A stretch of 64,000 bases of DNA from Cyclina sinensis. Taxonomy: Eukaryota; Mollusca; Bivalvia; Venerida; Veneridae. Position numbers and translations under genes: made by a program. Below the pieces are notes generated by a model, which was not told where the DNA came from, ran no database searches, and saw only the letters and a list, made by a program, of their open reading frames with translations. Each line of letters begins with the position of its first letter. The stretch's first letter is position 1. Positions 58,901 to 64,000 of the stretch are shown here, piece after piece. The stretch is taken from the NCBI GenBank assembly GCA_012932295.1, contig JAAONU010000001.1, positions 23,446,461 through 23,510,460 of the forward strand, in the 5' to 3' direction.

Positions 58901-61900
58901 TTTAGTGGAAATCAAAGATTAATTTATATTTTAACAGAGAAAAAATCGACCAAAACCACCGGCAGTGTTGCAGCTAAATTTTCTGTGCACTAAAATATAG
59001 CAGTTAAAATTGGATGTTACGGTTTGACAATAATAAAAATTTCTAAAAATAAGTCCAAACCGTCAACGCCAAATTAATTAGGGTACCGTGAGGCAAATAA
59101 CAGGTAATTGAAAACAAATTAATGTCAAAAATGACGTCATAACAAGCGATGTTCAATGACGCCATAACCAGCGGCGGCGAATAACCGCACGGCAACTGCT
59201 TGGCATTTCTTAATAAAGAATTTAAAAATAAAAAAAAATTGTATTACAATTTTAAAATGATAAGAGAATTTAACCGTTACTTTCTGGTAATTTTAAAAGC
59301 TCAAGATTTATGCCAACCCGCACAGTTTAATACCCTGTCCCTTTCCCGCCAGTTAAACTTCGTTCTTTTATGGACGCGATGATGCGAAAACGTGAGATTT
59401 ATTTCGCATCTTCGCCCTTCAGAAACCCCTTACAAAGATGTAAATTGGGCGATGTGTTTTTTAAACTTCGTGTTTATGCAAATCCTTAAGCGCGAGGTCT
59501 GCAGATTCTAATAGTTAATCTTCGCGTCGTCGGCATAGGACTTATTCTTGGAAGGATAAATTTTCCGTGACCTACTATCCGCGTAATATTTTGTGTTGAC
59601 ACCGATATTCGTGGAACACGTGTTCATCCCGCAACAAAATTTCAGGAAAACAATCAACATTAAACGTCGAACAGGAATAGATTTTTGGCCTATTTGGAGA
59701 CTGAAATAGAAGGTAGTTTTGTTGCCCTACCCTAACACTGTGAGATGGCGCTCTAATTAAATATCGATGAGAGTTCAAGTTATCACGTACATTAAAGTTA
59801 GTCTGAGGGCGACAACGTGAAGACTTATATTTAGAATATGCAGATTTCGCACTTTGTGGTAAGCATAAACATGAAATTTTAAAAATCCTACGTCGATAAT
59901 TTCTTGCCTGTAAGCGATTTCTTAGGGGCGACGATGCGAAATAAATCTCGTGTTGTCGTATCGTTGCGCCCGTAAAGGCAAAGTTACAGCTGACAGGAAC
60001 AGGACACCGAATTTTAACTTTACATATAAAAACTATACCGGGGGAAGCATTTATACTCTTCTAGAAGTATGGTCTACACTTCCTCATAAATGAAGCTACG
60101 CACCAGGCCAAGAAATTCTTTGTCAGTAGGACACTTGTTCCTCCTTTATTAAGACTTGTTAAAAGTAATCCAACTCTCAAACAAAAGATTTGAATGCTTG
60201 CAAAAGGAAAAAACAACAACAAAAACAGAAACAAAAAACACCTTATTTTTGTAAAATACATGTTATCATGTTATGTAGGAACGCACTTTTGCCATGTGCG
60301 TAAGCACTTCATTGATATTGCTCTTCCTGGTAAAAAGGTATTCTGACGGGTATGTATGGAGAAGGTTGGCGACAACTACGGCGGTTCACGCTACAAGCTC
60401 TGCGAGATTTCGGGGTAGGTAAAGCGTCTATTGAAGAAAAGATCCATGTGGAAATCGAAGTGGCGTCGGCGTACCTACTAGAAAGAAATGGCGAACCGAC
60501 GTCAATGAATGACCTCATGCAGAAAGTTGTGGCAAACGTCATCTTTGGTGTCGTGTTTGGTAAAAGGTGAAGTTCTTTATAAAAGTTATTTTGTTTCCAA
60601 GTGAAAACACTCTTATGATAACGAAATAAGATAATAAAGAAATCGTCATTATCAATGTTTTCGTTTTCATTGTCGCCATCGTCAGCTCTTTTTTATTTGT
60701 ATTAGCTTTCAATTTAAATTTGCTCTGAGTAAATCTAAAACTTATCTGTTTTATCTTTTCGCAGGTATGATTATGATGAGAAGGAATTTGATAAAGTCCG
60801 TAAACTGACGAACGTTATCGTGTCCGGTTCGGGACCACTAAACTACAGCAACTTTTTGCCGAAATTTGCGGTAAAACTTTTTAATAGAAAGGTAAGTTTT
60901 CATTGATTTAGCCGTCTGTTGAAGCCGAGCTTAATTTGAACAAAACATATGGTAGATTTTATCAAATCAGTACGGATATTTGTTCTGGCCATGCGAACTT
61001 TGGTCTAAACTTTAAAAAAGAAATATTTTTCCGTACTTATATGGTCATTAAAAATGATAACATCGAGAATGTGGAGCGATTCTGTATTATTTCATATACT
61101 AGTCTATAGAATGATAACGGCATTGTAAAGGTTCTGTTTTGATACGCACTGTGAATTTCAAAATTATTTTCAGTAAGTTCATTTACTGAGCATGTTCATC
61201 GGTCTTATATATTCCATTTATGTTCATGTCCTTGTCTTTCTAAAACTCTCTAAAATAAAGTTGCTAAGAACTTTTTTCGAAAGAAAGTGCTCGCTATGTA
61301 TCTAATGTTGGACTTCCAACAAGGATTTCTCTGGTTAAGTTCCCGCCAGATCAAATGTCGATTATTAAACAGATAATGAATGCTACGACGCATTTTCTTT
61401 CATTATCTGCCTATGCAGACAAAATAAACAAAGCCAAGCAGTTATTGTTTGCAATGTTTTTCCTTGTATCCAGACAATCTTATCTTAAGGAGAACCAAGA
61501 AAAGCTTAAATGCTCGCTGGATGTTATTTTGTATATAAATTTCTATACAAAATTCCTTTAACAGGATGCTGAAGATCAACAAGCTAGAAGACAGTCTATT
61601 CTGGATATTTACGATTATATTTCCAAACAAATAGCCGAGCACGAGGCCACCTTTGACCCAGACAACATCCGGGATTTTGTAGATATCTATATAAAAACCG
61701 AAAAGGAGGGAGATGAAAGCATAAGAAAATTGATTACAAGTAAATCATAGATGTCGTCTTGTTTTATGAATTCAGTTCTGTTTGTTTACCTTTAACAAAA
61801 ACTAAGTGGTGTATGTAAGGTAGATGTTTAGTTTACGGTGCCCTACCTGGAAATATTCTATACGTGATTCATTAGGTACTATGAAAAGATAATTAACGTC

Positions 61901-63910
61901 AAACATATAAAGGCCGTTTAAGGCGCCGGACGTCTGATCTGTAAGACATTTCAGTGATCATAACCAGTCGATCATGGTGGCGAAGAATAAACGAGGGAAA
62001 AAAAAACAGGAAAACCGACAAATATTTTTCAAAAATGAAAATGAATGTAGAGGTGGTAGGGAATTTCTTGAATATGATTTGATGCCCTTAACGCTATCAT
62101 TTATGTCCTTTTTGAAGAGTAACAGAGGGTACAGCATCTCACAAAAGCCACTTATACAGGGATCATTAAGTCCAGGCAAAGAATTTTGATCAATTAACTA
62201 TCTTTATGAAAACATATCATATAGTGCTCAATGGTTTTATTTGGCAGAGGGGAACATGTTCCGTGTCATCATTGACCTATTTTTGGCCGGTTCTGAAACC
62301 ACATCAACAAGTCTCGATTGGGCTTTTCTTTTTATGACCGAATTTCCGGATGTTCAGAAAAAGTGCCAGGATGAAATTGAGAAGGTAAGTGTAGAGTTAG
62401 GCAAATGTTTACCAAGATTCAGCGACTCCTGCTTTGCAATTCACGTGCACTACCAACTAAGGTACCCAAGCGAAATGGTGTATTAAAAATTGATCCGCAA
62501 AATTGGGCAGCTCCGTTATATATTCAGATAATCAATTGCATTTCAAAAGGAAACACGTATAACTTCCCTTCGAAATCCGCATTAATATCTACTTTGTATA
62601 TCAAATGAATTCCATAAGACGCACATTTTCTCTTCTGTATCTTTTTATAACAAGCTTGTGTGCAATCAATTCTCGTTTAAAGTTATAACGTCCTCCTATT
62701 GAGGAGAGATGCTTGGCTGAAGCGTCTGAACCATATAAAATATGTAAGTCATTGCGATGAGTTTGGGGGATAGATCTCGGGACGCGCTGGACTGGTAACG
62801 CAGGGGTCCCCAGATCGTCTCTCGTTCCTCTACTAACATTACTAATTGCCTTAAACCGAGGTCCTATGTATCAGTGTTGTTCACTGAGCATGCAAAAGAA
62901 CCAGGGGTGTCTCTGGAATGGGATGCTTTCTGTAACCCCTACAACATAAAATAACTAATCTCTGCAGGGGGCGTCAGTCATATGGGCAACCGGTACCAGC
63001 GATAAATAAACTCAAATAAATGCAGATAGATATGTCAGACATAATAAATGACGTCATTTTGCAGGTGCTTGGAGACAAAATTATAGAATATTCAGACCGA
63101 AACAAGTTGGTTTATGTCAATGCAGTTGTTATGGAGATTCAGAGATTGTCCAGTATAGGTAAACGTCCATTTAATTGACTTTCTTTCATGTTTGATTTAT
63201 TTATAGTTACAAGTTAAAGCATGATAGTCAACGCGACCTACCTAGCTAGTTTTCAGTTTTAGTTGAAAAACACTTGTACAAAGTTCCTCGTTTTATGAAA
63301 AGCAATAGATCTAGTGATAGTGAGGGTTTGGTGAATTAAAGATTTTTTGTTGTTATCGATAAGTAATTGTTTCCTATATTTGACTTCTGACTACTTTAAA
63401 AATCATATAAATTGCGTTTAATTGAGATAAAATGCTTTTAAAATTTTCCGTGGTTCGATAAAAAATACTTGCAGATTTCGTACACTGTACGTCTGAACTC
63501 ACATGAAATCAATAACAAATGCGTGAGTTACTTTTAGAATAGTTTCAGCATAATATGCCATTCAGACATACCAAAAATTACATAGACGTTAGTAAAGTTA
63601 CTTTATAAATGAGTTGCGGAGTGTGGATTTAGTGAAAAAATAACTTTTTCAGCTTTATATCTTAAGTTAGTCAAAATTCTAGTAACGTCTTGTAATCTCT
63701 CAGTGCCACTAAACGTGATCCACTTCACAAGCGCGGATACAAACATTGGTGGTTACGACATTCCAGCTAGGACGGTGCTTATTCCAGGGCTATATTCCGT
63801 CAGTATGGACTCCAAGTACTTCCCCAAGCCGGAAAAGTTTGATCCGGATAGATTTATCGACGACTCAGGAAATCTGATTAAGAACGAGGCTCTTATACCG
63901 TTTTCAGAAG
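55953..63910 (+). CDS. Cytochrome P450, CYP2-like (clan 2), gene E, exons 1-7, 3' end outside window
   Basis: Exons: 55953-56292, 60338-60566, 60765-60891, 61565-61739, 62248-62384, 63065-63158, 63704-63910, with sizes and phases identical to B and D. It carries the anchor, PPG at 27-29, WRQLRR, AGSETT, EIQR and a PDRF version of PERF. Exon 7 ends FSEG, where A, B and D have FSAG, just before the heme loop; the Cys-bearing exon 8 must lie beyond 64000. The B-C loop (FLPISTSLFPKY, GMYGEG) differs from both B and D. E is an older paralog: introns are not alignable over most of their length, and intron 6 is only about 545 bp. It is probably functional if exon 8 is intact. Confidence 0.92.
56468..57940. 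repeat. Pair of ~106-bp direct repeats 1.26 kb apart in intron 1 of gene E
   Basis: Copies at 56468-56573 and 57835-57940 share CTTATAACTGCGACCCAGTA, then GAAATAAGAGATTAGCACAC and AAACATTGTTTTACATTTAA, with few differences. The sequence between them has no recognisable retroelement coding region. They could be flanks of a decayed element or a local duplication. Confidence 0.75.
59350..59990. mobile_element. MITE-like element with ~85-bp inverted arms, intron 1 of gene E
   Basis: Arms 59350-59434 and about 59905-59990 share GAGATTTATTTCGCATC and TCGCCC-type blocks in inverted orientation. There is no transposase inside. The 58000-59350 part of this intron shows nothing else I can name. Confidence 0.65.
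62770..63025 (+). mobile_element. tRNA-derived SINE in intron 5 of gene E
   Basis: Same family as 5744-6030: CGCGCTGGACTGGTAACGCA head, then CACTGAGCATGCAAAAGAAC body, then CATATGGGCAACCGGTACCA and a GATAAATAAA tail. It ends about 40 bp before exon 6. The head is more damaged than in the first copy. Confidence 0.75.
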
Positions 63911-64000
63911 GTTCTGTCAAATTCAAATTTTGTATTCAAATGTCATTTATGTTTAAGGGTTGAAAGGATAAAACTAAATATTCAGTCAAAGCGGTTTAGC

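Overview
The window looks like intron-rich, AT-rich animal nuclear DNA, most likely from a bivalve mollusc. That assignment is inference. It rests on the gene family, on repeats with runs of CGTCCGTC and GGGGGCATAAAAA ends, and on tRNA-derived SINEs of a type I associate with molluscs. No bacterial or organellar gene organisation is visible.

The genic content is a cluster of clan-2 (CYP2-like) microsomal cytochrome P450 genes, each with eight coding exons and the same splice phases. Gene A (minus, 2946-23534) is complete and predicts 496 aa. Gene B (plus, 26225-36336) is complete and predicts 497 aa. Copy C (minus, 39515-43425) has only exons 1-3 and gains a TGA at the exon 1/2 junction. Gene D (plus, 44275-51450) is complete and predicts 497 aa. 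Gene E (plus, from 55953) has exons 1-7 here, and its heme-cysteine exon lies beyond the right edge. A/B and C/D are head-to-head pairs.

The layout is explained by one tandem duplication. About 18.57-39.07 kb (front of A plus all of B) reappears as 39.07-54.19 kb (C plus D). The left edge of the duplicated segment lies inside intron 3 of A, so C never received exons 4-8. The two copies differ by about 5.4 kb, and a handful of mobile-element presence/absence differences account for nearly all of it. Because the copies differ mainly by insertions, a misassembled second haplotype remains an alternative to a true duplication.

Introns and spacers are packed with repeats. There are two LINE 3' fragments, one with a very long target-site duplication, and a frameshifted endonuclease-domain fragment. 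There are also SINEs, a TA-flanked MITE, several foldback elements, and a 2.2-kb satellite of about 157-bp units. Most unusual are two terminal-inverted-repeat elements (19361-20615 and about 23820-25590). Their interiors are tandem satellites (about 97 bp and 69 bp) arranged head-to-head, with dyads inside each unit. Both are present in the A/B copy and absent at the matching sites of the C/D copy.

The P450s are predicted ER-anchored monooxygenases that take electrons from NADPH-P450 reductase. Substrates cannot be read from sequence. B and D are nearly the same enzyme except for a cluster of changes in the B-C loop, a substrate-recognition region.
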